Assembly (NCBI GenBank): GCA_966211525.1
Contig: CBIHOZ010000018.1
Location: 1 to 64,000, forward strand
Origin: Ohtaekwangia sp966211525
GTDB taxonomy: Bacteria; Bacteroidota; Bacteroidia; Cytophagales; Cyclobacteriaceae
DNA: 64,000 nucleotides
Reading direction: 5' to 3'
Below are positions 34,992 to 43,535 of this stretch, piece after piece. How positions within the stretch are numbered: the first letter of the stretch is position 1; each line of letters begins with the position of its first letter. Under the pieces are notes generated by a model. It had not been told where the DNA came from and made no database searches. It saw only the letters and a program-made list of their open reading frames with translations. The position numbers and the translations under genes are program-made.

Positions 34992-36284
34992 TCAGTTCTT
35001 CGTGCGGCTCAGTGCCTCTTCGCTGGCCTTTAAAATCAAATTTACCTCCTCTTCGCCAATAGCATTGGATATAAACATGGCTTCATATTGCGAAGGCGCC
35101 AGATATATACCTTGCGACAACATGGATTGGAAGTAGGCCGCAAACTTCTGTGTATCCGAAGTTTTCGCGGTGTCAAAATCCGTTACAACAGTTTCTGTAA
35201 AGAATAACGTAAACATGGAGCCAACCTGGTTGATGGTATATTTCAAACCTGCCGCTGCAATTTGTTTACGCAACCCATCTACGAGTTTAGTCGTGATCTG
35301 GTTTATATGCTGATATATACCCGGGTTTGCCTGCAAATGCTTTAGCATCGCCATACCGGCCGCCATCGCGAGCGGGTTGCCTGAAAGTGTACCGGCCTGA
35401 TATATAGGACCTGCCGGAGATATATAATCCATGATCTCTTTTCTTCCACCATAAGCACCTACGGGAAGTCCTCCACCTATAATTTTACCCATGGTAGAAA
35501 GATCCGGTCTCACACCATATAATTCCTGCGCACCACCGGCCGCCAGGCGGAAGCCTGTCATTACTTCATCGAATATCAATACGATGTTATGTTTATCACA
35601 AATCGCACGAAGCCCTTGCAGATAGCCGGGTTGAGGCGGCACACAGCCCATGTTACCTACAACAGGTTCCAGGATGATAGCTGCTATTTCATTTTTATTT
35701 TCGGTGATGAGTTTATCAACAGCATCGAGACTGTTGAAAGGAGCGATGAGTGTATCTTTTGCAGTGCCTTTGGTAACGCCCGGGCTATCCGGTGTGCCGA
35801 AGGTAAGAGCACCACTTCCGGCTGCAATCAGAAAAGAGTCACCGTGTCCGTGATAACATCCTTCCATCTTGATGATCTTGTCGCGACCGGTATATCCACG
35901 CGCAACACGTATAGCCGACATGGTTGCTTCGGTGCCTGAATTTACCATGCGCACTTTTTCAACCGAAGGCATGATCGAACAGATAAGCTCGGCCATTTCT
36001 ACTTCACGCGCTGTGGGCGCACCGAATGATGGTGAACCGGTGAGCGCTGCCTTTACAGCTTCTTCCACTGCCGGATGCGCGTGTCCTAAAATCATCGGAC
36101 CCCACGAGTTGATCAGGTCTATATATTTATTGCCGTCTTCATCATACAGGTAGGCACCTTTCGCGCTCTTCATGAAAAGCGGATTACCTCCTACTGCACG
36201 AAACGCACGTACCGGAGAGTTTACTCCGCCGGGTATAAATTGTTTTGCTTTTTCAAAAAGTGATTTACTTCTATCGGTAGCCAT
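34992..36284 (-). CDS. hemL: Glutamate-1-semialdehyde 2,1-aminomutase
   Basis: PLP enzyme making 5-aminolevulinate in the C5 pathway of haem synthesis. 430 residues, normal. Signatures: FIPGGVNSPVRAF, NSGTEATMSAIRVARG, YHGHGDSFL, DEVMTGFR, and the PLP lysine Lys267 in STMGKIIGGGLPVGAYGG. The start ATG is followed upstream by an AGCCTTG word array before the gene at 36341. No other haem gene is nearby. Confidence 0.97.
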   Translation of the reverse strand: MATDRSKSLFEKAKQFIPGGVNSPVRAFRAVGGNPLFMKSAKGAYLYDEDGNKYIDLINSWGPMILGHAHPAVEEAVKAALTGSPSFGAPTAREVEMAELICSIMPSVEKVRMVNSGTEATMSAIRVARGYTGRDKIIKMEGCYHGHGDSFLIAAGSGALTFGTPDSPGVTKGTAKDTLIAPFNSLDAVDKLITENKNEIAAIILEPVVGNMGCVPPQPGYLQGLRAICDKHNIVLIFDEVMTGFRLAAGGAQELYGVRPDLSTMGKIIGGGLPVGAYGGRKEIMDYISPAGPIYQAGTLSGNPLAMAAGMAMLKHLQANPGIYQHINQITTKLVDGLRKQIAAAGLKYTINQVGSMFTLFFTETVVTDFDTAKTSDTQKFAAYFQSMLSQGIYLAPSQYEAMFISNAIGEEEVNLILKASEEALSRTKN

Positions 36285-36302
36285 AGAATTTATATTTAAA
36301 AT

Positions 36303-36337
36303 AGCTGCGAGCCGTGAGCTTTGAGCCTTGAGTTTGG
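36303..36337. repeat. Single-arm word array, word AGCCTTG, between two genes
   Basis: Five exact 7-base steps: AGCTGCG, AGCCGTG, AGCTTTG, AGCCTTG, AGTTTGG. All begin AG, and most share AGCNNTG. It fills the 56-base gap between the periplasmic-binding-like gene and hemL. No inverted partner was found within the gap. Confidence 0.65.
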
Positions 36338-36340
36338 ATA

Positions 36341-38077
36341 TTATCGTTTATCTAAGAGAACTGCTTTTCCGTGGCGGAAGCGAATAAAGGGTATCAGTTG
36401 ATTGTCGCGACTGAACTCGTAGTTAAAGCCTTGCGTGAGGTAGCCCGGTATATATTTCTCTTTATTCATGCTCTCCTGGAAATATGCTCCGTTCTTATGC
36501 AACTGATTGCCGGTGAAGAGCATAAACTCATATCCCATGCGCGCATATAGCGATGGCGTACGTCCGTGGGTCCTGATAAACTTCCGGTTGAAAGCGATGA
36601 GGTGCGGATTATTGGTGAGCGATACATTGGGCGCTATAAACGCAACCGGTAGTGTACTATACTTGTCCAGTTCGAGTGCAGTTTGTTCTAGCCAGTCTTC
36701 CGAGCCGAGCACCAATGCAGAGTCACCACGGGTATCGACTGCACCGAGTACTTTGGTATAGATCAGGGCATCGTCTGAGGCTACAAATATACCTCCGAGA
36801 CTATCTTTCCGCAGCGTAAATTGTTTCGCATATTTATACTCATCGTATTCGGTAGCCGTTGCCAGTGTACCGACAACTTTTGAGAGATTGTCTTTTGTAA
36901 TGCGGTGCGAGCCGAGAACCTTTAAACCTTTTTCGCGCGCTTTATCTACGAACGTAGCGGCCAGCAATGAATCTCTGCGCGATGTACCATAGAATACAAT
37001 ACAGTTTTTCTTGCGTACACTCGCTGCCATAAACTCACCTGACTTTCGTCCCATCGTCTCTACGGACGGCTGGTATAAAAATGCATACGGGTTTGTGCCA
37101 ATCATATCGCTGTTGTTCGAGAACGGATTGAACACATTTATTTTATTCTCCAGTGAGAAATCCTGGATCGCTTTATTCTCTTCGGGGAAGAACGGACCTA
37201 CAAGCAGATCAGAACTCTTTAACTCATCCGTCTTTAAAAGCGACTTGATCTTTTCGGTATTGCGATCTGTATCATACGCACGCAGACTGATCTTTACATT
37301 CTGTTTTGCCAATGTATCAGCAGCCAGTTTCATACCTTCATAAAAATCGAGTACGATCTGGTTGCGTTTACGACCCGGAGTCGGCTCGAGTGTATTTACC
37401 ATAAAAGGCAACAACACCGAAACGGTATATGTATCTTTATGTATAGTCTTGGGTGTTTCCGGGAAATAATCCGAGCGTTTCAAATTATACTGGCTGATGA
37501 GTGTCTCCAGTAATGCACGACTGTCTTTATCGGCCATATCTTTAGCCAGTGCATTTACGAGTGCTTTGCCCACCACCTCGTCTTTCGGATATTCTTCGCG
37601 CATCATCTTGAGCGTTTCTACGTCCGTTACCGGAGCGAGTGCTTTTGTTTTCAGCGCATCGATCTCCTTCTCCATCTTCTTGTCTTTAATGGAAGCGAGT
37701 ATCTTGATTCCCTGGAAGTAATCTTTATTGTCCAGATATACTTTGCCTAACCAGAAATTTACTTCGTCCATCTTGTCCCAATCCGGATGAAGCGTCTTCA
37801 GCTGGTTGAACATATCTTTTGCTACTGCATTATATCCCTGGTTGTGCGCAGCGAGTGCATAGTAAAACGCAGCGTACTCAGAAAACTGGTTGTTGGATGC
37901 GTAGGGTATTAACGGTTTGAAAGCCTCCATCGCCAGGTTATACTTTCCTTCTCTGAAAAGTTGTTTGGCGTTGAAGTATTGCCGGTTATAGTCAGTTACC
38001 TGTGCAAATGCCAGGGCGGGTATAAAAAATAACAGACAAAGTATAAGCTTTTTATTGATCATGCTCGTGTGCTTCAT
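36341..38077 (-). CDS. Exported TPR plus periplasmic-binding (type 1) protein
   Basis: 578 residues. Signal peptide (ALAFAQ, cleavage near residue 25). Residues about 27-190 contain TPR-like helices (YFNAKQLFREGKYNLAMEAFKPLI, EYAAFYYALAAHNQGYN); about 210-570 form a type 1 periplasmic-binding fold (VSVLLPFMVNTLEPTPGRKRNQIVLDFYEGMKLA, DLLVGPFFPEENKAI, FIAPNVSLTNN). The pairing resembles LpoA-type activators of penicillin-binding proteins and ABC amino-acid receptors; no transporter genes lie nearby, so an LpoA-like envelope role is possible but not shown. Downstream of guaA on the same strand. Confidence 0.75.
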   Translation of the reverse strand: MKHTSMINKKLILCLLFFIPALAFAQVTDYNRQYFNAKQLFREGKYNLAMEAFKPLIPYASNNQFSEYAAFYYALAAHNQGYNAVAKDMFNQLKTLHPDWDKMDEVNFWLGKVYLDNKDYFQGIKILASIKDKKMEKEIDALKTKALAPVTDVETLKMMREEYPKDEVVGKALVNALAKDMADKDSRALLETLISQYNLKRSDYFPETPKTIHKDTYTVSVLLPFMVNTLEPTPGRKRNQIVLDFYEGMKLAADTLAKQNVKISLRAYDTDRNTEKIKSLLKTDELKSSDLLVGPFFPEENKAIQDFSLENKINVFNPFSNNSDMIGTNPYAFLYQPSVETMGRKSGEFMAASVRKKNCIVFYGTSRRDSLLAATFVDKAREKGLKVLGSHRITKDNLSKVVGTLATATEYDEYKYAKQFTLRKDSLGGIFVASDDALIYTKVLGAVDTRGDSALVLGSEDWLEQTALELDKYSTLPVAFIAPNVSLTNNPHLIAFNRKFIRTHGRTPSLYARMGYEFMLFTGNQLHKNGAYFQESMNKEKYIPGYLTQGFNYEFSRDNQLIPFIRFRHGKAVLLDKR

Positions 38078-38106
38078 AATTCTAAAGTTACTGCCGGGAG
38101 GTATAT

Positions 38107-38144
38107 TTCAGCCGTGCCCGCTATAGCAGGCACGTTGCTGAAGT
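38107..38144. terminator. Hairpin between guaA and the next gene
   Basis: TTCAGC-GTGCC pairs with GGCAC-GCTGAA around CGCTATAGCA, just after the guaA stop codon. T-run only on the plus side (TATATAATTTTATT), so it may partly attenuate rather than end transcription. Confidence 0.45.
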
Positions 38145-38152
38145 ATATAATT

Positions 38153-39679
38153 TTATTCCCACTCGATGGTAGCCGGCGGTTTCGAGCTGATGTCGTATAC
38201 CACGCGGTTTACACCTTTCACTTTATTGATAATATCGCTGGAGACGTTCGCCAGGAATTCGTACGGCAAGTGTGCCCAGTCGGCTGTCATACCATCGGTA
38301 CTCGTTACAGCCCGCAGACTCACTACGCGTTCATACGTACGCTCATCGCCCATGACACCTACGGATTGTACCGGCAACAGCATTGCGCCTGCCTGCCATA
38401 CCTTGTCATAGAGACCGTGCTCGCGTAATCCGCTTATAAATATACTGTCTACTTCCTGCAGGATCTTTACCTTGTCGGCTGTGATATCGCCGAGTATACG
38501 TATACCAAGACCAGGGCCCGGGAACGGATGACGACCGAGTATAGCAGGATCTATACCGAGTGTTTTACCTACTATACGCACTTCATCTTTAAACAGTGCG
38601 TTAAGAGGCTCCACTACTTTCAGTTTCATTTTTGCCGGCAAACCGCCCACGTTGTGGTGCGACTTGATGGTTACCGAAGGACCTTTTACGGAAACCGATT
38701 CAATGATATCCGGATATATAGTGCCTTGTCCTAACCACTTCACATCGGTAAGCTGGTGCGACTCTTCATCGAATACATCGATAAAGGTTTTACCAATCGC
38801 CTTGCGCTTTGCTTCGGGATCGGTAAGGTCTTTCAGTGCTGTATAGAATTTATCTTTTGCATCAACACCTTTAATGTTGAGGCCCATGTGTTTGTATGAA
38901 TCGAGTACCTGCTCAAATTCATTTTTGCGTAACAAACCGTTGTCTACAAAAATGCAATGCAGGTTCTTGCCAATGGCTTTATGAATCAGTATAGCGGCTA
39001 CCGTAGAGTCAACGCCACCGGAGAGTGCCATTACCACTTTATCATCGCCCAGCTTTTTCTTGAGATCAGCCACCGATGTCTCAACGAACTGATCGGGTGT
39101 CCAATCCTGCTTACAGTTACAGATATGTACTACAAAATTCCGGAGCAGTTCTTTACCCTGCAGCGTATGCGTTACTTCCGGGTGAAACTGTATACCATAT
39201 ACTTCTTTGTCTTTCACTTTATAGGCCGCCACCTTTACCGAAGGCGTGGCAGCGATCACTTCGAAAGAATCAGGTACGGAAGCAATCGTGTCGGCATGCG
39301 ACATCCACACCTGGCCATCGAGTGCAATCTCTTTGAGTAAAGTGTTGTGATGATCTACTGTGGTGAGTTTCGCACGGCCGTATTCGCGGGCGTGTGACGG
39401 CAGTACCTGGCCACCGCTTTTATGCGCGATGAGCTGGGCACCGTAGCAAACTCCGAGTACGGGCAGGTTGCCGAATTGTTGGAGATCAACATCGGGAGAA
39501 CCTTCGTCACGTACGGAGCACGGACTTCCGGAAAGTATAACACCTTTTGTATCAGGCGTTATGGTTGGAATCTTGTTAAAAGGGTGGATTTCGCAGTAAA
39601 CATTGAGTTCGCGTACCCGGCGGGCAATAAGCTGTGTGTACTGAGAACCGAAATCTAAAATGAGTATCTGTTGCGGCAT
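38153..39679 (-). CDS. guaA: GMP synthase (glutamine-hydrolysing)
   Basis: Converts XMP to GMP. 508 residues from the ATG at 39677-39679 (MPQQILILDFGSQYTQLIARR); a frame extension of 31 residues upstream has no conservation and was dropped. Glutaminase domain with Cys78 in GVCYGAQ and HPEVTHT; synthetase P-loop ALSGGVDSTVAA; C-terminal dimer domain with the conserved ending SSKPPATIEWE. Complete and normal. Confidence 0.98.
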   Translation of the reverse strand: MPQQILILDFGSQYTQLIARRVRELNVYCEIHPFNKIPTITPDTKGVILSGSPCSVRDEGSPDVDLQQFGNLPVLGVCYGAQLIAHKSGGQVLPSHAREYGRAKLTTVDHHNTLLKEIALDGQVWMSHADTIASVPDSFEVIAATPSVKVAAYKVKDKEVYGIQFHPEVTHTLQGKELLRNFVVHICNCKQDWTPDQFVETSVADLKKKLGDDKVVMALSGGVDSTVAAILIHKAIGKNLHCIFVDNGLLRKNEFEQVLDSYKHMGLNIKGVDAKDKFYTALKDLTDPEAKRKAIGKTFIDVFDEESHQLTDVKWLGQGTIYPDIIESVSVKGPSVTIKSHHNVGGLPAKMKLKVVEPLNALFKDEVRIVGKTLGIDPAILGRHPFPGPGLGIRILGDITADKVKILQEVDSIFISGLREHGLYDKVWQAGAMLLPVQSVGVMGDERTYERVVSLRAVTSTDGMTADWAHLPYEFLANVSSDIINKVKGVNRVVYDISSKPPATIEWE

Positions 39680-39740
39680 GGGTGCAAAGATAACCCGAGA
39701 TTTTTTTGGTGGAAGTAAGGGAATAGAATAAACCGCGAAA

Positions 39741-39766
39741 AGCTCTCTACTTTCAAGTAAAGAGCC
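39741..39766 (-). terminator. Terminator downstream of the beta-barrel gene
   Basis: AGCTCT-CTACTT / AAGTAA-AGAGC hairpin followed by GCTTTTCG on the minus strand. A second, longer imperfect hairpin lies at about 39774-39832. Confidence 0.55.
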
Positions 39767-39836
39767 GATCAATGAACCGGACCTCAGCCTGAACGAGGAT
39801 GTTTACAACGCCCGGGCTGAAGTCGGTTCCAGTTTT

Positions 39837-40451
39837 TTAATAACGATTCATGATAATGAGACCAATCTGAAAGCCGACCGATGAAAACTTGTCGACATTG
39901 AAAGTCTCACTTTTGTTAGTGGAATAGTCGTAGTGCACGGCAGCCATGGCTCCGAGTCCGCGGTTTCTTGTAAACCGGAACAGCACACCCGCTTCAGGTC
40001 GCGCCAGAAAACCCCACTTCTTCTCTACACTTGAATAGATATTATAGTATTGGGCGTACTCATTATAGTTTGCACCTATGCCTATACCGGCATACGGGAA
40101 AAAGCGCTCGCTTTCACCAACCTTGAAATGGTACAGACCGCTCACTGCCAAACCATATTGATAAACATAGTTGAAATAGTCAGTGGTGATAGCACCGCCA
40201 TGGCTCTCAAATGTTTCGGTTGGTTTATACTTATCAAAGGTTGCCCAACTCGCATCAATCCCCAGCGAAACACGACTGTCTTCGGTAATGAAAGCGCGAT
40301 AGCCGAGGCGACCACCTTTGGCACTCGTTTCATCTACAAAATCTTTATTGCCTAAAGGCGTGTTAACGTCCAGCGCTATATAGAAGTAATTGTTCTGCGC
40401 GTATACAAGCTGTGCACCCAACAACGCTATTGTGAATATCAGGTATCTCAT
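39837..40451 (-). CDS. Outer-membrane beta-barrel-like protein
   Basis: 204 residues with signal peptide (LVYAQ, cleavage near residue 18). The mature protein shows alternating hydrophobic strands, many Gly/Tyr/Phe and ends in a strand closing with FQIGLIIMNRY, typical of small 8-stranded porin-like folds (OmpW/outer-membrane_b-brl type). Immediately downstream of a DUF4136 lipoprotein gene (gap of 2 bases), so the two are co-expressed envelope proteins. Confidence 0.8.
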   Translation of the reverse strand: MRYLIFTIALLGAQLVYAQNNYFYIALDVNTPLGNKDFVDETSAKGGRLGYRAFITEDSRVSLGIDASWATFDKYKPTETFESHGGAITTDYFNYVYQYGLAVSGLYHFKVGESERFFPYAGIGIGANYNEYAQYYNIYSSVEKKWGFLARPEAGVLFRFTRNRGLGAMAAVHYDYSTNKSETFNVDKFSSVGFQIGLIIMNRY

Positions 40452-40453
40452 GG

Positions 40454-41089
40454 CTATTGTTGTACTTTAAGATAAGGTGATTGAACAAAGGCCTGGTTAA
40501 CGGCTTCTATAGATTGATCGAGTTGATTTACTGCATTGAACAGGTCGCCCATATAGGCATTCCAGATCACTTCGTATTTTTTATTGGCAGCAGCATTTTT
40601 CAGATCAACAAACTCTACCACCAGCGAGCCGGTGTTATAGGCATACGTCTGCACATACGGATAATAGTAATAGCCTCCGTAACCATAATAACCCGAATAG
40701 TAATAGTTAGGATATACCACCTGTTGAAAAAGATTCAGGTCTTTCACAGCATATACATTTACACCTATATCCGGGTTTTCATGGAAGCCCACGCGAGTAT
40801 AGCCCAGGCTAGTCATATTTGTTTCAACAGTTTGCAACACTTTGCGTGGAAGATCATACTGCGGTGACGTGCGAATGGTATCATTACGATCGGTATTGGA
40901 AACATAGCCGATAGTATCGGTTGGAAGCGCGTATGTTTTATACGTACCAATGCTGTTGCCGCCTATATATACCGTTGTATCGTAGTTGGTGGAAACCACC
41001 ATTTGGTCAAGAAGATCATAATCGTCCGGCTCGGGATGGCACGACCATAATGCCACCAGTACCGTTGCGCATACCAGTAATTGTCTCAT
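40454..41089 (-). CDS. DUF4136 lipoprotein
   Basis: 211 residues with lipobox LWSC (Cys17). The DUF4136 pattern appears as YKTYALP near residue 52, LPRKVLQTVETNMTSLGYTRV, DIGVNVYAVKD, and the ending EVIWNAYMGDLFN. A Tyr/Gly-rich stretch YPNYYYSGYYGYGGYYYYP (within residues 125-145) is unusual and may be a surface-exposed flexible loop. Function of the domain is unknown. First gene of a two-gene unit with the beta-barrel protein. Confidence 0.88.
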   Translation of the reverse strand: MRQLLVCATVLVALWSCHPEPDDYDLLDQMVVSTNYDTTVYIGGNSIGTYKTYALPTDTIGYVSNTDRNDTIRTSPQYDLPRKVLQTVETNMTSLGYTRVGFHENPDIGVNVYAVKDLNLFQQVVYPNYYYSGYYGYGGYYYYPYVQTYAYNTGSLVVEFVDLKNAAANKKYEVIWNAYMGDLFNAVNQLDQSIEAVNQAFVQSPYLKVQQ

Positions 41090-41190
41090 GAGTGTCGGTT
41101 GTTTTTATTCTAAACGATAACGGAGCGTGATAAATTATCATTCCGTAAGTCTTAGACACCGAAAGGAGGCAATAGGTTTAAAGCGGGTTA

Positions 41191-42087
41191 TCAGCTTAAT
41201 AATTGCCCGACACCAAACAATAAAACAAAAACGAGCGTGGAGAGCGCCATTTGTTTAAGGTACGGATCAAGCTCATGCGAAGGCTTGCGACTTACCGCCA
41301 AACCATTTTTAATAAAGAGTGGAGCACTCAGCAAAAAAAGAAATTGCCAGGGTGCGCTATAGGTCAACACACAATACAGTACGGCACTTAGCAAACCACC
41401 GATCAGCAAACACCAGTGATATACTACGGCTTTATCTTTACCAATACGCACCGGTATAGAAAATTTGCCAGCCATGCGATCGGATTCTATATCCCGAATG
41501 TTATTCACGTTCAATACAGCGATTGAAAATAAACCGCAGCTCAAGGCAGGCAATACCTGGTATACTGTTACCTGTTTGGTAAAAAGATAGTATGAGCCCA
41601 TAACACCCACCAGTCCGAAAAAGATGAGCACGGAAATATCACCAAGCCCCATATAGCCATAGGGTTTACGACCTACAGTATAGGCAACAGCAGCGATGAT
41701 GCTGAGCACGCCTAATCCAAAAAAGAAAAGAATAGCATTCCAGTTAACACCAAAGGAAACCAGCAGCAACGATATACCACTCACAAGGCAAAGTATAACA
41801 AAGACGATGACAGCGGCACGCATCTGCTGCGCAGTTATAGCTCCGCTCTGCACAGCACGCGAAGGACCTTTACGCCCGGCATGATCAGCACCGTTTACGG
41901 AATCACCATAGTCATTCGCCAGGTTAGAAAGTATTTGCAAAAAGATGGTGGTGGACACGCACAACAGAAAAATATTCCATTGAAATGCACCCGCGGCCGA
42001 AGCCAGAAAACCACCCATTGCTATACATGACAGTGCCAGGGGCAGCGTACGTAACCGGAAGGCCTGAAGCCAGACTTTTGTGTTCAT
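41191..42087 (-). CDS. menA: 1,4-dihydroxy-2-naphthoate polyprenyltransferase
   Basis: UbiA-family membrane enzyme attaching the prenyl chain in menaquinone synthesis. 298 residues from the ATG at 42085-42087 (MNTKVWLQAFRLRTLPLALS). First Asp motif NDYGDSVNGAD, then GRKGPSRAVQSG, second motif NIRDIESDRMAGK; eight to nine membrane helices. The other men genes are not in the window. Supports a menaquinone-based respiratory chain with Mqo and NDH-2. Confidence 0.95.
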   Translation of the reverse strand: MNTKVWLQAFRLRTLPLALSCIAMGGFLASAAGAFQWNIFLLCVSTTIFLQILSNLANDYGDSVNGADHAGRKGPSRAVQSGAITAQQMRAAVIVFVILCLVSGISLLLVSFGVNWNAILFFFGLGVLSIIAAVAYTVGRKPYGYMGLGDISVLIFFGLVGVMGSYYLFTKQVTVYQVLPALSCGLFSIAVLNVNNIRDIESDRMAGKFSIPVRIGKDKAVVYHWCLLIGGLLSAVLYCVLTYSAPWQFLFLLSAPLFIKNGLAVSRKPSHELDPYLKQMALSTLVFVLLFGVGQLLS

Positions 42088-42161
42088 GCTCTGCAAAAGT
42101 ATACTTTCAGTGTTTCCAAGACATGCATCCGTGCATTTTTTTTATCCGGTGACTGCCTCCT

Positions 42162-42200
42162 AAAAAAAATCGTCTTCCCTCCTGCCGGAAGAAAGACGAT
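42162..42200 (-). terminator. Terminator of the tandem peroxidase unit
   Basis: ATCGTCTT-CC / GG-AAGAAAGACGAT stem followed by eight T on the minus strand. Confidence 0.85.
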
Positions 42201-42222
42201 CTGATTTTCGCGTGCTATAATG

Positions 42223-42783
42223 CTATTGGGTGATCTTGCTGACGATCTGCTCGTCCAACGGATTTACTTTCGATCCGAAAAATCCCTTTACTTCACCATT
42301 CCTGTCAACCACGTATTTGCAGAAATTCCACGAAGGAGCTTTACCGGTTTTAGCTTCCAGCCATTGGTATAGCGGATGCTGATCACGTCCCTTCACCGAT
42401 ATCTTTTCAAACATCTGGAACTTTACTCCATAGTTTCTTTCACAAAACGATGCGATCTCTTCACTTGAGCCTGGCTCCTGCCACAAAAAGTTGTTGGCCG
42501 GAAAACCGAGCACAACCACTTTATCTCCGTACTGTTCGTGCAGTTTTTCAAGATCGGCATACTGTGGTGTATACCCGCACTTGGAAGCTGTGTTAACGAT
42601 CAGCAGATTTTTTCCTCGGTATTGATTGAAATCTATATCCTGCCCATCGAGTGCTTTCATCTTGAAATCATAGATCGAACCGCTTACCTGTTTAGGTCTG
42701 CCGCCCGATATAAGTTTGGAAGAAAGAAAAGCAACTAGTCCCATCGTGCCCGCAACTACAATCGTTACCTTAATTAATCTCAT
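42223..42783 (-). CDS. Glutathione peroxidase family protein (membrane-anchored copy)
   Basis: 186 residues. An N-terminal hydrophobic segment (about 5-22) should act as signal anchor. The thioredoxin-like peroxidase core has Cys69 in NTASKCGYTPQY (in place of selenocysteine), FPANNFLWQEPG and SWNFCKYVV, the conserved Cys/Gln/Trp/Asn set. Such cysteine enzymes are usually thioredoxin-dependent lipid or organic hydroperoxide peroxidases. It overlaps the upstream copy by 14 bases. Confidence 0.93.
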   Translation of the reverse strand: MRLIKVTIVVAGTMGLVAFLSSKLISGGRPKQVSGSIYDFKMKALDGQDIDFNQYRGKNLLIVNTASKCGYTPQYADLEKLHEQYGDKVVVLGFPANNFLWQEPGSSEEIASFCERNYGVKFQMFEKISVKGRDQHPLYQWLEAKTGKAPSWNFCKYVVDRNGEVKGFFGSKVNPLDEQIVSKITQ

Positions 42784-43267
42784 TTATAATTTCCTTGTCC
42801 AGCGGATTTACCTTCGATGCATAAAACTTAACGGTACCGTCAGGCTTTACCAGGTATTTGCAGAAATTCCACGAAGGTTCGCTGCCGGTTTTTTCCTTCA
42901 GCCATTTGTAAAGTGCATGTTGATCTTCGCCCTTTACAGAAATCTTCTCGAACATCTGAAATTTAACACCGTAGTTCTTCTGACAGAACGATGCAATATC
43001 TTTATTAGAGCCGGGCTCCTGTGCACCAAAGTTGTTGGCCGGGAAACCGAGTATAGTTACTTTATCACCGAACTGCTCGTGTAATTTCTCCAGATCAGCG
43101 TACTGTGGCGTATAGCCGCATTGCGAGGCCACGTTCACAATCAGGAGTGTTTTACCTTTATACTTTGAAAAATCAATCAACTCGCCATCGATTGAGTTCA
43201 ATTTAAATTCATAAATAGAAGCAGCAGATGAAAGAACCATAAGCAATACCAGTGAGAGTGTTTTCAT
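42770..43267 (-). CDS. Glutathione peroxidase family protein (exported copy)
   Basis: 165 residues from the ATG at 43265-43267; the longer frame upstream lacks a sensible N-terminus. A short signal peptide (MKTLSLVLLMVLSSAAS) precedes the same core as the following gene: Cys50 in NVASQCGYTPQY, FPANNFGAQEPG, SWNFCKYLV. It is about 60 percent identical by eye to the downstream copy, so this is a recent tandem duplication with different N-terminal targeting. Confidence 0.93.
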   Translation of the reverse strand: MKTLSLVLLMVLSSAASIYEFKLNSIDGELIDFSKYKGKTLLIVNVASQCGYTPQYADLEKLHEQFGDKVTILGFPANNFGAQEPGSNKDIASFCQKNYGVKFQMFEKISVKGEDQHALYKWLKEKTGSEPSWNFCKYLVKPDGTVKFYASKVNPLDKEIINEIN

Positions 43268-43535
43268 ACGTAATTCATCATTATAATTGATTTGAACAAA
43301 CTTATAGCTTTTTTGTTCAAAACGGCTACAGAAAGTCAATATATATACTCTGGTATTTTTTCACATACAAGTGTTTGGACAATCATTCGTATACTATAGC
43401 CTTACCCGGCTATAAAAGTAAAACCGGAGCAGGCCGCATCACATATACCGTTTCTGCCAGTTATACCCGGCATACTCCGTTCGTGTATCAGCACCACTCC
43501 GGCTTACGTATATATTAAATCGCTACGTATGCCTG

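Noticed and set aside
38153..39772. 31-residue N-terminal extension of GuaA
   Set aside because: The conserved GuaA N-terminus begins at the ATG at 39679; the extension has no homology that I recognise.
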